This document shows, piece after piece, positions 1 through 9,858 of a stretch of DNA of 64,000 nt. Numbering within the stretch: the first letter of the stretch is position 1; the number at the start of each line of letters is the position of its first letter. Where the stretch lies: contig NZ_CP036269.1 of NCBI RefSeq assembly GCF_007744675.1, forward strand, positions 7,137,917 through 7,201,916, in the 5' to 3' direction. Under the pieces are notes generated by a model, which ran no database searches, had not been told where the DNA came from, and saw nothing but the letters and a program-made list of their open reading frames with translations. The translations under genes were made by a program, and so were the position numbers. The stretch is from Gimesia alba. GTDB taxonomy: Bacteria > Planctomycetota > Planctomycetia > Planctomycetales > Planctomycetaceae.

Positions 1-336
1 CATGGAACGGGAACCGATAAACGGAGAGCATCTCAGATAACGGGGCATCAGCTCTCCCCTGACATTGACCCATTCCAAAGTTTTTAATTCATCCACGTAC
101 GCACGGTACCTGTCCGGCGAATGTTTGAATTCGCGACTCAGAAACAGAATGGACCGAATGAGATATGTTGCCTTGGACTCGAGCGGTCTCCACAACACGC
201 AACCGGGGACGAAGTAACCCAGAAACGTGTAAGAGACAGCCGTGTAGATGAGCAGGACGAACAGCAAAAAAGTGATTACAGCTTTATGCTTAAGCAGCTT
301 CCAGGAAAAACGCTGAAACAGTTTCATTTCAGACAT
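1..336 (-). CDS. Unknown membrane-anchored protein, 3' end cut off by the window edge
   Basis: An open frame runs from an ATG at 336 to the window edge for 112 codons without a stop. The N-terminus MSEMKLFQRFSWKLLKHK is basic. It is followed by one hydrophobic segment at about residues 19-43 (VITFLLFVLLIYTAVSYTFLG), which looks like an uncleaved signal anchor. The visible soluble part is rich in Arg, Glu and Leu. I do not recognise a family. A second ATG at 327 is a possible start. Nothing around it suggests a role, and the gene continues outside the window. Confidence 0.6.
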   Translation of the reverse strand, partial: MSEMKLFQRFSWKLLKHKAVITFLLFVLLIYTAVSYTFLGYFVPGCVLWRPLESKATYLIRSILFLSREFKHSPDRYRAYVDELKTLEWVNVRGELMPRYLRCSPFIGSRSM

Positions 337-1211
337 CTGTAAAGTTCCGTGTACTTGATCTTCGTTCGTAAGTGGCTTTCGACCTGATTCCATTCTAATC
401 GATGCCGGAGGAAGAAACATCATCGATTTCCGTTGCCGGACAGATGAAGGTGTCCGGAACCAAATTGGAGCTGTTTCTGATATCCTGCCTGATCGCTTCG
501 GAAATGCGTCTCTGTTTTTTCTATTGCTGATGGTGCTGACTCATGCACCTCGGTTCGCGATGTGTAGCTCCCCTGCTTCGTGACACTCGGGTATGATTCT
601 TTGCCGGTTCCTTAGAGGAAGGTTTTCCTCGTTTCCGGGAGAGGTTGCTTTTTTAAGCCGGGCCTGTTCTGGATCTCTTTGGGGATGGCGTTGTTTTTTG
701 CAGGATGAGTTTTTGTCATGGATGCAGTTTCTGTTTTTGTCTGGTGGGTTTGCTGGCTGACTGTGGTGGCGTTGTATCTTGGGGAAGGCCGCGACGGGGG
801 AAAGTTGGAATTGGAAAAGGGGCCACTTATGAAGTCCTCTGATCACAGTGTGATCTCTCATGAGATGTCGCTCATGTCTTCTGAAGACGATCGATGCGAT
901 GGGGTGCATTGGGAAGTAGTCGGACTGAATTTGGAGAAATGTGGCTCTACACAGGGACTTTTATGGTGCGAATTTCTTCAGGGTGCGGTTTCTTCAGTAG
1001 TGAAAAATCTGTTTGCTCGCGCACGCGACGCTATCTCCGCATGTTCGGGATCGGCGCGGCACTGTCAAGCAGCGTTCAAACACTACAAAACAGGGGCTTT
1101 TTGGGGAACCCTTAAAAATCGAGCCGGCTGTTTACAGGACCGAGATGCGACAAACAATGACGCTTCTATGCGATTCGTTCAGCCGGGAATTCGCATGAGC
1201 CACCCCGGTAC
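337..1211. other. About 0.87 kb without a convincing gene
   Basis: Open frames on both strands exist here, but none has a recognisable domain, a good ribosome binding site or planctomycete-like composition. The long plus-strand frame from 718 runs straight through pyrE in antisense. A 42-codon frame at 402-530 cannot be excluded. I saw no tRNA, tmRNA, SRP RNA or RNase P signature. The stretch probably carries the promoter of the gene at 336 and the 3' flank of pyrE, or decayed sequence. Confidence 0.45.
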
Positions 1212-1739
1212 CTATGCAACGCCTGTGATGTCTTGCATCGTCAGCACTGACCGCAGTTCCAGATTTTCATTCTGGAGCGCTTCGGCTCCCCCCGTCTGGC
1301 GGTCTATCACACAGACGGCACACACCGGCTCGATGTCGGAGGAGCGGAGTTTGGTCAACGCGTCCAGAATCGCACCGCCTGAGGAAACGACGTCTTCTAT
1401 CAGCACGACCTTTCTGCCGGCCAGGTCGATGCCTTCTGCATATTTGCAGGTGCCGTATGTTTTGGCTTCTTTGCGAATGAAGGCGGCGGGCAAACCGGTT
1501 ACCTGGCTCAAGACGCTGACGACGGGAATCCCGCCCATCTCCAGTCCGGCGAGTACTTCCGTTTCGGGAGGAAGCAGGTCAGCCATTTGTTCGGCAATCT
1601 GCTTCAACAAAACCGGGTCGGATTCAAACAGATATTTATCGAAGTATGTGTCTGAGGTGGCGCCGGAACGGAGTGTGAATGTTCCCGAGAGTTGCGCAGA
1701 GTCTTTGATTTGTTTTGCGAGCTGTGATCGAGTTGCCAT
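1212..1739 (-). CDS. pyrE: Orotate phosphoribosyltransferase
   Basis: This cytoplasmic enzyme joins orotate to PRPP to give OMP, the fifth step of pyrimidine synthesis. The 175-residue product carries the PRPP-binding signature VVLIEDVVSSGGA near residues 109-121. Upstream lies the type-I phosphoribosyltransferase core with GLEMGGIPVV and the basic loop FIRKEAKTYGTC. The start MATRSQLAKQ at 1739 is chosen because GGAAGAGG lies just upstream. It also leaves a 41-base gap to the preceding gene, whereas the open frame extending to 1880 would overlap that gene by 100 bases. At 175 residues it belongs to the shorter PyrE class (E. coli PyrE is 213). It is probably cotranscribed with the metalloprotein gene upstream. 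Confidence 0.88.
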   Translation of the reverse strand: MATRSQLAKQIKDSAQLSGTFTLRSGATSDTYFDKYLFESDPVLLKQIAEQMADLLPPETEVLAGLEMGGIPVVSVLSQVTGLPAAFIRKEAKTYGTCKYAEGIDLAGRKVVLIEDVVSSGGAILDALTKLRSSDIEPVCAVCVIDRQTGGAEALQNENLELRSVLTMQDITGVA

Positions 1740-1780
1740 GCGCGGCCTCTTCCTGAAATCAACGGTGACATTGAGAAACG

Positions 1781-2374
1781 CTACGCGGACCGCGATTCGT
1801 CGACGGGGATCAGTTTGGGAATCGGGATCTGTAGACCAACAACGCCGCCATGTTTTTTCTGGAGCGTGGAGAACCGGCATTTCAGAAACGAGTACAACGC
1901 CGGCGGCGGATTCAGTTTTAAATATTGCTTCACCAGGACGGCCATGTGGGCGTCGTATTCTTTCTGACTGTGTGAATGCACGTGGTAGTGGCCTTCCAGG
2001 CGGCGGATGTCGCCGTCGAACGCGGGGCTGATGTGATACAGTTCATGGACGACGGTGATCAGTTTTTCTTCCAACGAATGATTTAGAAAGCGGGGCAAGT
2101 AAAATGTCAGGATATACAACATTTCCTGTTGATCCTGATAGATGCGTTGCACGGTCCACTTGCGTCCGTAACGGGTTGTCTGAAGATCGCCGTTTTCGAA
2201 TCGGAGCGGCGTGAGTTTGGCCTGCATGCCGTAAGGCACATTGCGGCGGGCCTGCGCGAAGGCGACCGCGATACGATCCATATCGACGTGATGAAATTCC
2301 GGGAGCCGACGTGAAATATCGACACACAGATCGTACATCGCATGACTGAAATTAAAAGGTTGCTTTGAAGACAT
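1781..2374 (-). CDS. Putative zincin-type metallopeptidase
   Basis: A 197-residue protein with the HExxH-type motif HELYH at about residues 110-114. It is followed by a Glu/His-rich stretch (RRLEGHYHVHSHSQKEYDAH) that could supply the third zinc ligand. This arrangement matches the small putative phage-type metallopeptidase families. No signal peptide or membrane segment is visible, so it is probably cytoplasmic. It lies directly upstream of pyrE with a 41-base gap and may share its transcript. Zinc binding is a reasonable inference from the motif, but the substrate is unknown. The ribosome binding site is weak (GGA about 13 bases upstream). Confidence 0.6.
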   Translation of the reverse strand: MSSKQPFNFSHAMYDLCVDISRRLPEFHHVDMDRIAVAFAQARRNVPYGMQAKLTPLRFENGDLQTTRYGRKWTVQRIYQDQQEMLYILTFYLPRFLNHSLEEKLITVVHELYHISPAFDGDIRRLEGHYHVHSHSQKEYDAHMAVLVKQYLKLNPPPALYSFLKCRFSTLQKKHGGVVGLQIPIPKLIPVDESRSA

Positions 2375-2485
2375 GCTGCGCCAGAATCCTTTCCGCTACA
2401 ACGTTACAACGACTCGCGTTCGAGCCGTAGTCTGCCTGCCGTCCGGATTGAGCCGGGCATTGCTGATCATCATTTCTCCGGACGT

Positions 2486-2530
2486 AAAAAAAGCTAAGAG
2501 CATGATCAGATTTGACAATACTCTTAGCTT
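2486..2530 (-). terminator. Intrinsic terminator after rplQ
   Basis: A perfect 10-base inverted repeat (AAGCTAAGAG at 2491-2500, CTCTTAGCTT at 2521-2530) encloses a 20-base loop. Read on the minus strand it is followed by a run of T. It lies 55 bases past the rplQ stop and closes the ribosomal-protein cluster. Confidence 0.85.
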
Positions 2531-2585
2531 AAGAATTTTAGCGGGAAAGCCGGATTCAGCAAAGCCGAATCTTTGCTGCGACGAA

Positions 2586-3290
2586 TTACTCGTCTTTTTT
2601 CTCTTCTTCGGCTTCTGCAGTTTCACCTTCAGGGGCTTCGGCAGCGGTTTCGGCTGATTCTTCTGCTGCTTCCTCGGCAGGAGCTTCTTCCGTAGCGGCT
2701 TCAGGTTCTTCTGTGGCTGCTTCAGAGCTGGTGTCGAGTGAGGCGGATCGTCTAGTTGGTTTAACGCGATCACGTTCGCCGACGAATTCGATAATGGCCT
2801 GCACTCCGGCATCGCCGAGACGCACGGTTGCCAGACGAACGATGCGAGTGTATCCGCCGGTCCGTTCTGCGAATCGTTCTGCGAGTTCATCGAACAGAAT
2901 ATCAACGGCTTCGTTATCACGCAGATCGGCGAATGCACGGCGGCGATAGTTCAGCGCGGGAGCCATGGCCTGGTTCCACTGATTCCACTGATCCGATTCA
3001 CGCCAGGTTTTCCACTCGCTGGAATTCTTATCAGCCGAGGTCGCGAACTGAGCTGCATTTTCAATATGCGGCTGTGCTTTCTTAGCCAGTGTGATCAGCT
3101 TTTCGATGAACGGACGCAGTTCCTTTGCCTTTTGAACGGTGGTTGTAATCCGTCCTGAGACTTTAGGAGCGTTTTCTGCTTCCTCATCAATTCGCACGGT
3201 CTTAATGAGGCTTACCGCCATATTGCGGAACATAGCCTTACGGTGTGATGCATTGCGGCCGAGTTTTCGGCCTCTCATTCGGTGTCGCAT
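2586..3290 (-). CDS. rplQ: Ribosomal protein bL17 with insertions and an acidic tail
   Basis: The N-terminus [20 protein letters not shown] and the later block [20 protein letters not shown] identify L17 of the large subunit. At 234 residues it is nearly twice the usual 120-130. Three additions explain this: a short insert after the first strand ([13 protein letters not shown]), a roughly 35-residue Trp/Gln-rich insert in the middle containing [10 protein letters not shown], and a C-terminal tail of about 60 residues made almost only of Glu, Ala and Thr. It follows rpoA in the usual alpha-operon order and is the last gene before the terminator. Confidence 0.93.
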   Translation of the reverse strand: MRHRMRGRKLGRNASHRKAMFRNMAVSLIKTVRIDEEAENAPKVSGRITTTVQKAKELRPFIEKLITLAKKAQPHIENAAQFATSADKNSSEWKTWRESDQWNQWNQAMAPALNYRRRAFADLRDNEAVDILFDELAERFAERTGGYTRIVRLATVRLGDAGVQAIIEFVGERDRVKPTRRSASLDTSSEAATEEPEAATEEAPAEEAAEESAETAAEAPEGETAEAEEEKKDE

Positions 3291-3369
3291 GTCTTAACTC
3301 TGAATTCTTCTGATTGCTAAGAGTAAATGACTCGTTGTTTATATTCTGATAACGCGAAATCAATCAGGA

Positions 3370-4386
3370 TTAACGCGATTGTGATGATGAGTTCGGGATT
3401 TTCATTCCCAGACGCAGACCAATTTGACTCAGTCTTTCGCGAACTTCAACCAGTGTTGTTTCCCCGAAGTTACGTACGTGTAACAGGTGATCTTCCGACT
3501 TGCCAACCAGATCGCGAACGGTATTGATGCCTTCTGATTCGAGGCAGTTGGTTGCACGCACGGAAAGGTTCAGCTCGGCCAAGCTCTGGTTCAGTTTTTC
3601 TTCCAGTTCCAGATCGATGGGAGCGTAACCGGTTGTATCGAGCATTCCCTTGAGACCACCTTCGGGCGGCATTTCCGGACCTGGCTCGCGGTAGGTAATA
3701 AACGGATTGAGGTGCTTCCGGAGAATCTTGGAAGCTTCCACCAGAGCCATGTCTGGTTTGACAGTTCCGTTGGTCCAGATTTCCAGAATCAGTTTATCGT
3801 AGTTGGTACGCTGACCGACGCGGGTATCTTCAATGCGGTATCGTACACGAACGACGGGAGAGAAGGTCGCATCCAGAGGGATGACGCCGACTTCGACTTC
3901 GTGCTGTGAATGTTCTGAAGCAGGAGAGTAGCCGCGGCCGTTCTCAACAGTCAGTTCCATGTTGAGTGGAACGTCATCGGTCATGGTGGCAATCACCAGA
4001 TCTTTGTTGATGACTTCAACCTGATCGTCGGTAATGACATCAGCGCCGGTGACCACGCCCCGCTCGTGCTTTTCAATCCGCAGTGTTTTGGAGGTAGAGC
4101 TGGAGTTCTTGACGATCAATGATTTCAGGTTCAGACAGATCTCGGTGATGTCTTCGACGACGCCGGGAATCGTGGTGAATTCGTGCTGGACGCCTTGAAT
4201 TTTCACACGCGTCACAGAACTGCCTTCCAGACTGGAAAGCAGAATACGTCGTAAACTGTTGGCAATTGTTGCACCGAATCCACGCTCGAATGGTTCGGCT
4301 ACAAACATACCATAAGTAGATGTCATTGAGTCCCGGTCAGGGATGACACGGCTTGGTAATTCCAGTCCTCGCCAACGGATTCGCAT
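3370..4386 (-). CDS. rpoA: RNA polymerase subunit alpha
   Basis: Alpha dimerises to nucleate RNA polymerase and contacts promoter DNA and activators. The 338-residue product has the N-terminal dimerisation domain with the typical block [19 protein letters not shown]. Its C-terminal HhH domain near residues 265-330 includes [12 protein letters not shown] and [19 protein letters not shown]. The start [11 protein letters not shown] at 4386 has GGAGA eight bases upstream and is preferred to the open extension reaching 4413. It sits between rpsK and rplQ. rpsD, which normally lies between rpsK and rpoA, is absent. Confidence 0.96.
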   Translation of the reverse strand: MRIRWRGLELPSRVIPDRDSMTSTYGMFVAEPFERGFGATIANSLRRILLSSLEGSSVTRVKIQGVQHEFTTIPGVVEDITEICLNLKSLIVKNSSSTSKTLRIEKHERGVVTGADVITDDQVEVINKDLVIATMTDDVPLNMELTVENGRGYSPASEHSQHEVEVGVIPLDATFSPVVRVRYRIEDTRVGQRTNYDKLILEIWTNGTVKPDMALVEASKILRKHLNPFITYREPGPEMPPEGGLKGMLDTTGYAPIDLELEEKLNQSLAELNLSVRATNCLESEGINTVRDLVGKSEDHLLHVRNFGETTLVEVRERLSQIGLRLGMKIPNSSSQSR

Positions 4387-4512
4387 TGAAATAATCTCCA
4401 AAGAACACAGCAATTAGAACCTGATTTTGCAATCATCATTCTAGTGAGTTATTGTAATCCAACCTGTTTTGCTTACGCAAAAATTGTTTTATATCGTCTG
4501 CAACGTAACGAT

Positions 4513-4893
4513 TCAGACTCTTCGTTTTTTCGGTGGGCGGCAGCCATTGTGAGGCAGCGGCGTGATATCTTCGATTGCCCGGATGGCAATGCCCGCTGTC
4601 TGCAGACCGGTGATCGCACTTTCGCGACCGGAGCCAGGTCCTTTGACGCGAATTTCCATCTCTTTCACACCAAACTTGGATGCTTTTTCTGCACAGATTT
4701 CTGCTGCTCTCTGAGCGGCAAACGGTGTGCTTTTGCGGCTGCCTTTGAAACCAGAAGTTCCCGCAGTGGCCCAGCAAAGCACATCGCCGTTGAGATCGGT
4801 AATTGTGACAGTGGTGTTGTTAAACGTTGCTTTGATGTAAGCAATCGCTTTTGTGATGTGACGTTTCACTTTTTTTCGTTTGACTTTAGCCAC
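4513..4893 (-). CDS. rpsK: Ribosomal protein uS11
   Basis: S11 lines the mRNA exit platform of the small subunit. The 126-residue sequence has the family blocks [17 protein letters not shown] and [12 protein letters not shown], and the conserved end [18 protein letters not shown]. Its length is normal. It lies between rpsM and rpoA. The 126-base gap before rpoA is too short for rpsD. Confidence 0.96.
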   Translation of the reverse strand: MAKVKRKKVKRHITKAIAYIKATFNNTTVTITDLNGDVLCWATAGTSGFKGSRKSTPFAAQRAAEICAEKASKFGVKEMEIRVKGPGSGRESAITGLQTAGIAIRAIEDITPLPHNGCRPPKKRRV

Positions 4894-5049
4894 TCTGCAA
4901 CTCCTGATGTTTCTGTCAGCATGGATTCAGAAACTGAAACTCATTATTTTGGGATGTTAAATCACGTCGCGGAAACTTACAGCGACATTCTATTTATTTT
5001 TCTGATCGGTTCGTAGTAACCAGGTCCGGCGTATTCAAAACGCAGAGGC

Positions 5050-5436
5050 CTAGTGTCGGGCGTCTTTAACACCCTTTTTACCGGCAACGGTTTTCTTCCC
5101 ACCCTTGCGTGTGCGGGCATTGGTTTGCGTGTTCTGTCCTCGAACAGGCAGACCACGACGATGACGAATGCCGCGATAGGACTGAATATCTCGCAAACGG
5201 GCGATATCCTGTTGTGTGGCTCGACGCAATTGCCCTTCCACTGAATATTCGGTATCCAGCAGATTCACAATCCGACTCAACTCATCATCGGTCAAGTCTT
5301 TTGCTTTGAGCTGAGGATTGATTTCTAATTTGTGGCAGATATTGAGTGCAGTCACGTTTCCGATTCCATACAAGTAGGTCAGGGAAACATAAACAGGCTT
5401 ATCATTCGGAATATCAACACCGAGAATACGAGGCAT
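5050..5436 (-). CDS. rpsM: Ribosomal protein uS13
   Basis: S13 sits in the small-subunit head and contacts the P-site tRNA and subunit bridges. The 128-residue protein starts [20 protein letters not shown], has the helix-hairpin region [14 protein letters not shown], and carries the basic block [15 protein letters not shown] followed by NTRTRKG-like residues. It follows rpmJ by 62 bases, as in the alpha operon of many bacteria. Confidence 0.96.
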   Translation of the reverse strand: MPRILGVDIPNDKPVYVSLTYLYGIGNVTALNICHKLEINPQLKAKDLTDDELSRIVNLLDTEYSVEGQLRRATQQDIARLRDIQSYRGIRHRRGLPVRGQNTQTNARTRKGGKKTVAGKKGVKDARH

Positions 5437-5498
5437 TTTATTTCACTCCGCTGGATGTAAAAACTGAGATCAAATCAAAAAGACGTAATTCGAGACGA

Positions 5499-5615
5499 TT
5501 ACCCTTGTCGCTGCTTATGACGTGGGTTGGAAGAGCAGATCACGTAAACGCGACCTTTCCGTCTGATGACTTTACAGCTTTCACAAATCCGCTTAACACT
5601 AGCTCGGACTTTCAT
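5499..5615 (-). CDS. rpmJ: Ribosomal protein bL36
   Basis: A 38-residue protein that starts [17 protein letters not shown] and ends with a [12 protein letters not shown]-type tail. It has the C-x2-C, C and His zinc-ribbon ligands of the L36 form with cysteines. It is the first gene after the TATAAT promoter at 5789-5818, so it leads the rpmJ-rpsM-rpsK-rpoA-rplQ unit. infA, adk and map, which often stand between secY and rpmJ, are not here. Confidence 0.93.
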   Translation of the reverse strand: MKVRASVKRICESCKVIRRKGRVYVICSSNPRHKQRQG

Positions 5616-5788
5616 CGTACTACGATTTCTCTATTACTTTGGTTCATGATTTTCGAGAACACAAAGAGCAATTCTGAACTGCTCTCCCAGTGTAACTCGT
5701 GTAAATTTAAATAATTACGCTCATTAAATGAGCAAACTCCGGCTTCGTATCAAACCTGTACAATTTCCGAAGCGGAGCGAATCAGGAA

Positions 5789-5818
5789 ATTATAAACGTC
5801 GCATGCCTGAATCGACAA
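5789..5818 (-). promoter_or_regulatory. Sigma70-like promoter of the alpha operon
   Basis: On the minus strand TTGTCG (5813-5818) and a perfect TATAAT (5789-5794) are 18 bases apart. They lie in the gap between secY and rpmJ. Initiation near 5781 would give a leader of about 166 bases before rpmJ. Confidence 0.7.
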
Positions 5819-5869
5819 GCGAAACACCCCTTTTTTGGTGAATTTCGCGATGACTGGCCCGTTTATTCT

Positions 5870-7234
5870 TTACAGATCGCTCTCAAGTAGTCCTGAATAG
5901 TTTCGCATTACCAGATGGCTGTCAATTTTATTGACCAGATCGAGCACCACAGAAACCACAATCAGTAATCCGGTTCCACCGTAAAAACTCGCCACCAGGA
6001 AGTCGACACCCAACCAGGTCGAAACCAGAGTCGGAATAATCGCGACCAGTGACAGAAACGCTGCCCCTACATAAGTAATTCGTACCATTACCTGTTCGAG
6101 ATAAGCGGCAGTTCTAGCCCCTGGTCGATAACCGGGGATGAAAGAACCGTAATCTTTCAGATTTTCTGCCATATCTTTCGGGTTAAATGTAATCGCCGTC
6201 CAGAAATAACAGAAGAAGTAAATCAATACCACATAAGACATTGTGTAAACAAAGCCACGGCTCATTGGCTGGAAGGCTTCATCGAGCATCGCCCAAAACG
6301 TGATTGTCGGAAAATACTCACTGATGGCATGGAACAGAAAATAAGGGAACATCAGTAGACTGGATGCGAAGATAATCGGCATCACGCCCGCCTGATTGAC
6401 TCTTAGTGGAAGCGACTGACGTTGACCGCCAGAAACGCGTCGTCCACGAACATGCTTGGCGCTTTGAATTGGAATCCGTCGTTGACCTTGAGTGATCGCA
6501 ATCACCCAGACCACCACGAACACAAACACCAGTGCCAGGATCAACAGCCGGTCAATTCCGGTATCAGTACCGAGTGCGATTCCCTTCTCGAAGGCAGGTT
6601 CAATCAGGCTCCAGCCCGCTTGAGGCATCCGCGCCAGAATCCCGGCCATAATCAATAAGCTGATCCCATTCCCAATTCCGTAGGCGTCGATCTGTTCGCC
6701 GATCCACATCAAAAAGACGGTACCGGTGGTCATGGTGATTGTCGCCACGATCTGGTAATAGAAGCCCTGATAGCCATCCAGAATCAGACTGGTCCCGGAG
6801 CCAAAGCCGCCCGCCAGTGTTCGAATCCAGAAGTAACTTTGCACCAGACAGATAATGACTGTTGCATACCGTGTATATTCATTAATTTTCTTCCGGCCTG
6901 CTTCGCCTTCTTTCTGAAGGCGTTCCAGAGGCGGATAAACCGTCCCCATGAGCTGGAAGATAATGGAAGCTGAGATATATGGCATAATGCCCAGGCCGAA
7001 GATTGTGCTCTGGCCAATATTAGAAGCAGAGAACAAAGAGATGACTTGCATCACCTGCCCGAGTCCGCCTTGTTGGCTTTGTAAATCTTTGAGCGTTTCG
7101 GCAAGCTGTGCCTGATCCACAAAAGGGAGGGCAATCCAGAACCCCATGCGATAGACGGCCAGCAATCCCAGTGTCAGCAGGATTTTATTACGCAGCTCGG
7201 GAATTTTGAACAGAACTAATAATTTACCGAGCAT
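5870..7234 (-). CDS. secY: Preprotein translocase channel subunit SecY
   Basis: SecY forms the inner-membrane channel that exports unfolded proteins together with SecE. The 454-residue sequence shows about ten hydrophobic segments. It has the family blocks GLGIMPYISASIIFQLM (TM2) and GIGNGISLLIMAGI, and the cytosolic loop RRIPIQSAKHVRGRR. The length is normal. It follows rplO with a 120-base gap and is the last gene of the spc unit. The downstream gap carries a new promoter. Confidence 0.96.
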   Translation of the reverse strand: MLGKLLVLFKIPELRNKILLTLGLLAVYRMGFWIALPFVDQAQLAETLKDLQSQQGGLGQVMQVISLFSASNIGQSTIFGLGIMPYISASIIFQLMGTVYPPLERLQKEGEAGRKKINEYTRYATVIICLVQSYFWIRTLAGGFGSGTSLILDGYQGFYYQIVATITMTTGTVFLMWIGEQIDAYGIGNGISLLIMAGILARMPQAGWSLIEPAFEKGIALGTDTGIDRLLILALVFVFVVVWVIAITQGQRRIPIQSAKHVRGRRVSGGQRQSLPLRVNQAGVMPIIFASSLLMFPYFLFHAISEYFPTITFWAMLDEAFQPMSRGFVYTMSYVVLIYFFCYFWTAITFNPKDMAENLKDYGSFIPGYRPGARTAAYLEQVMVRITYVGAAFLSLVAIIPTLVSTWLGVDFLVASFYGGTGLLIVVSVVLDLVNKIDSHLVMRNYSGLLESDL

Positions 7235-7354
7235 GGGTAGCGATCCTTTGTGTCATAATTCAGCAGAAGATTTGGTTTGATCTGTTTTAGATCCGTTTCA
7301 AACGAAAATAACGTGTATTTTTACTGCTGAAATCAAGTCCTTGAATGAATCCAC

Positions 7355-7807
7355 TTATGACAAAATTCGACTGACAGTGCCCCCGGCAGCTTGAATTTTT
7401 TCTTCAGCTGACTGGGAAAACAAGTGAGCGGCCACAGAAAACTTTTTGCTGAGATCGCCGTTACCTAAAATTTTCACTTGATCGAAACGTCCTTTTGCCA
7501 GACCTTTGGCAGCCAGAATTTCCGGGGTGATTTCAGCACCACTTTCAAATGCCTGCTCCAAGGCAGAGACATTCACAACAGCCACTTTCTTGGCGAACTG
7601 TTTGTTATTGAATCCTCGCTTGGCGACACGCAGCGCTAATGGGGTCTGTCCCCCTTCAAAGCTGGTACGGCGTGAAGAACCAGAACGACTCCCATAACCA
7701 TTATGACCACGGGTCGAAGTTTTACCATGCCCTGAACCAGGACCACGGCCAACTCGTTTCCGTTTTTTATTCTTTTTAATTCCGCGGTGTACGTCATCAA
7801 TAATCAT
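7355..7807 (-). CDS. rplO: Ribosomal protein uL15
   Basis: A 150-residue large-subunit assembly protein. The N-terminal Gly/Arg-rich stretch GRGPGSGHGKTSTRGHNG and the block GGQTPLALRVAKRGF are diagnostic. The ATG overlaps the rpsE stop as TAATG, so the two genes are probably translationally coupled. This leaves no room for rpmD (L30), which usually stands between S5 and L15. Confidence 0.95.
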   Translation of the reverse strand: MIIDDVHRGIKKNKKRKRVGRGPGSGHGKTSTRGHNGYGSRSGSSRRTSFEGGQTPLALRVAKRGFNNKQFAKKVAVVNVSALEQAFESGAEITPEILAAKGLAKGRFDQVKILGNGDLSKKFSVAAHLFSQSAEEKIQAAGGTVSRILS

Positions 7808-8286
7808 TAGACTTCTACTCCTCTCAAGCGTGCAACATCATCTCGGGTTCGCAGTTTTGAGAGTCCATCAATGGTCGCTTTGACCACATTGATTGGATTA
7901 TTGGAACCACGACTCTTTGTATAAATATCGGTAATGCCGGCAGCTTCTACAACGGCACGCACACCGGCTCCGGCAATAATACCGGTACCAGGACGAGCTG
8001 GTAAGAGCAATACGCGAGCAGATCCATATCGTCCGACGACTTCGTGGGGAACGGTGTGTTCCACGATTGGCACTTGAATCATACTGCGATTGGCCTGTTT
8101 GACGGCTTTATCCACTGCCAAAGGTACTTCGATGGCTTTTCCGTATCCCCAGCCAACACGACCTTCTTTGTCGCCAACCACAACCAATGCCGTAAAGCTG
8201 AACCGACGGCCCCCTTTGACCACACAGGCACAGCGACGGATTTGAATGACTGTTTCTGGCGTTTGCTTTGTACCTTCTTTTGACAC
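7807..8286 (-). CDS. rpsE: Ribosomal protein uS5
   Basis: S5 is at the mRNA entry channel and affects decoding accuracy. The 159-residue protein has the double-stranded RNA-binding domain ([20 protein letters not shown], then [17 protein letters not shown]). Its C-terminal domain contains [19 protein letters not shown]. Its length is normal, and it overlaps rplO by one base. Confidence 0.95.
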   Translation of the reverse strand: MSKEGTKQTPETVIQIRRCACVVKGGRRFSFTALVVVGDKEGRVGWGYGKAIEVPLAVDKAVKQANRSMIQVPIVEHTVPHEVVGRYGSARVLLLPARPGTGIIAGAGVRAVVEAAGITDIYTKSRGSNNPINVVKATIDGLSKLRTRDDVARLRGVEV

Positions 8287-8322
8287 GGTATCTTCTCCAA
8301 CCCGTATTGAGTGTTGTCTCTA

Positions 8323-8688
8323 TTAAAAATCCAATCCCGCTTGTCGGGCAGAATCAGCCAGGGCAGCAACTCGCCCATGATATCGATAAGGTCCACGGTC
8401 AAAAGCGACCTCTTTAATTCCCTTTTCGACGGCCCGTTCGCCAATCAATTTTCCCACTTTTTCGGCGGCAGCAATGTTTCCACCATTTTTGATTTCACCA
8501 GCAATACTCTTGTCTTTTGTGCTGGCGGAAACCAATGTGGCACCTGCCGTATCATCGATCAACTGAGCATAAATATGATTGTTGCTTCGATAAACAGAGA
8601 GTCGATAACGACCAGTTCTGCGAACCGTGTTGCGAATACGGAACGAACGTCGTTTCTTCTGCTTTTTCAGGGTTTTTTCTAATTTCAT
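8323..8688 (-). CDS. rplR: Ribosomal protein uL18
   Basis: L18 binds 5S rRNA in the central protuberance. The 121-residue form starting [20 protein letters not shown] has the basic N-terminus, the block [16 protein letters not shown] and the end [17 protein letters not shown]. The frame stays open upstream to a GTG at 8721, but that would add 11 residues absent from the family. Neither start has a strong ribosome binding site. Confidence 0.93.
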   Translation of the reverse strand: MKLEKTLKKQKKRRSFRIRNTVRRTGRYRLSVYRSNNHIYAQLIDDTAGATLVSASTKDKSIAGEIKNGGNIAAAEKVGKLIGERAVEKGIKEVAFDRGPYRYHGRVAALADSARQAGLDF

Positions 8689-8767
8689 TTTACCGTCATT
8701 TTCTAAAAACAGTTCAGCCACAAGGCCAGACCGCTAACAGACTGCTTAAACAGGCAGTTGAAAGCCA

Positions 8768-9313
8768 TTAGCTAGCAAAGGCTTTACCAGCTTTACGCCG
8801 TACATATTCACCTTCATAACGAATTCCCTTACCTTTATAAGGTTCAGGAGGACGTACGCTACGAATATTCGCAGCAAACTGACCAACAGCATGTTTATCT
8901 GCCGAGGTCACAACAATGTTTGTACTGTTGGGAAGTTCGCAGGTGACCCCTTTGGGAACTTCCAGAACGATCGTATTGGCAAATCCCACCTGGAGACTCA
9001 GCTTCTGACCATTCAAAGTCGCTTGATAACCAACACCTTGAATCTCCAGTTTTTTCACAAAAGGAGTTTCAACGCCCTGAACCATATTCGCAATCAATGC
9101 GCGAGTTAAACCATGCAGAGCACGGCTTTGTCGTTCTTCATTAGGACGAATGACATTGACTACATTAGCTTCCGAATCTAATTCCACCTGCATGGAAGGA
9201 TGGTATGTAAACGACAACTCGCCATGTTTTCCTTTGATGGAAATGGAGCCGCCATCAATCTTCACTTCCACTCCGCTGGGAACAGGAATTGGTTTTTTAC
9301 CGATTCGAGACAT
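8768..9313 (-). CDS. rplF: Ribosomal protein uL6
   Basis: A 181-residue large-subunit protein near the factor-binding site. It starts MSRIGKKPIPVPSGV, has two repeated alpha/beta domains, and ends with the conserved PPEPYKGKGIRYEGEYVRRK. Its order between rpsH and rplR is that of the spc operon. Confidence 0.96.
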   Translation of the reverse strand: MSRIGKKPIPVPSGVEVKIDGGSISIKGKHGELSFTYHPSMQVELDSEANVVNVIRPNEERQSRALHGLTRALIANMVQGVETPFVKKLEIQGVGYQATLNGQKLSLQVGFANTIVLEVPKGVTCELPNSTNIVVTSADKHAVGQFAANIRSVRPPEPYKGKGIRYEGEYVRRKAGKAFAS

Positions 9314-9378
9314 AAGTTCAAATTCCAGTTAAATTAAATGCATGACTCGTAACAAGCCAGCCTGTATACACTTTTAAA

Positions 9379-9774
9379 TTACCAGATCGTACAGAGTAAC
9401 TCGCCGCCGACACCCTCTTTTTTTGCTTCACGATTGCTGAGCACGCCTTTGCTGGTTGAGAGAATACTGACTCCCAATCCCTGCAGAACTTCCGGCATGG
9501 ACCGCAAATCCTGATAAGCACGACGTCCAGGCTTACTTTCACGAACGATTCTTTGAATCACGCGTTCGCCATTGGGACCATACTTCAAGTTCACTCGCAA
9601 CACATTTTGCGGGCTGTCCTCAATGACTTCGTAATCCCAAACATATCCCTCACGTTGCAAAGCAGCAGCAATAGCCACTTTAATTTTTGAGGCAGGGATA
9701 TCTACATAAGGTCGTTCAATCTGCAGTGCATTACGAATTCGTGTCAGCATGTCTGCAATAGGGTCTGTCATCAT
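9379..9774 (-). CDS. rpsH: Ribosomal protein uS8
   Basis: S8 is a primary 16S rRNA binder and, in E. coli, the spc-operon translational repressor. The 131-residue sequence begins MMTDPIADMLTRIRNA and ends LSNREAKKEGVGGELLCTIW, both typical. Two consecutive ATGs (9774, 9771) are possible starts. GAGGG about ten bases before the first favours 9774. The 84-base gap from rplE has no rpsN (S14), which usually stands here. Confidence 0.95.
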   Translation of the reverse strand: MMTDPIADMLTRIRNALQIERPYVDIPASKIKVAIAAALQREGYVWDYEVIEDSPQNVLRVNLKYGPNGERVIQRIVRESKPGRRAYQDLRSMPEVLQGLGVSILSTSKGVLSNREAKKEGVGGELLCTIW

Positions 9775-9858
9775 TAGCTGGCTACCCTCACTGTTTTTCT
9801 CCGACTAATCTACTATATGGTTGGTATTTTATATAATTCAGCGACAATTCAAAACCGA

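Noticed and set aside
402-530. A 42-codon frame beginning MPEEETSSISVAG
   Set aside because: It has no clear ribosome binding site and no recognisable content; too short to support.
718-2031. A 437-codon plus-strand open frame
   Set aside because: Most of it is antisense to pyrE and the metallopeptidase gene, and its own residues show no domain.
5820-5845. A hairpin (CACC / GGTG with flanking pairs) after secY as a terminator
   Set aside because: No T-run follows on the minus strand, and it stands next to the -35 element of the rpmJ promoter.
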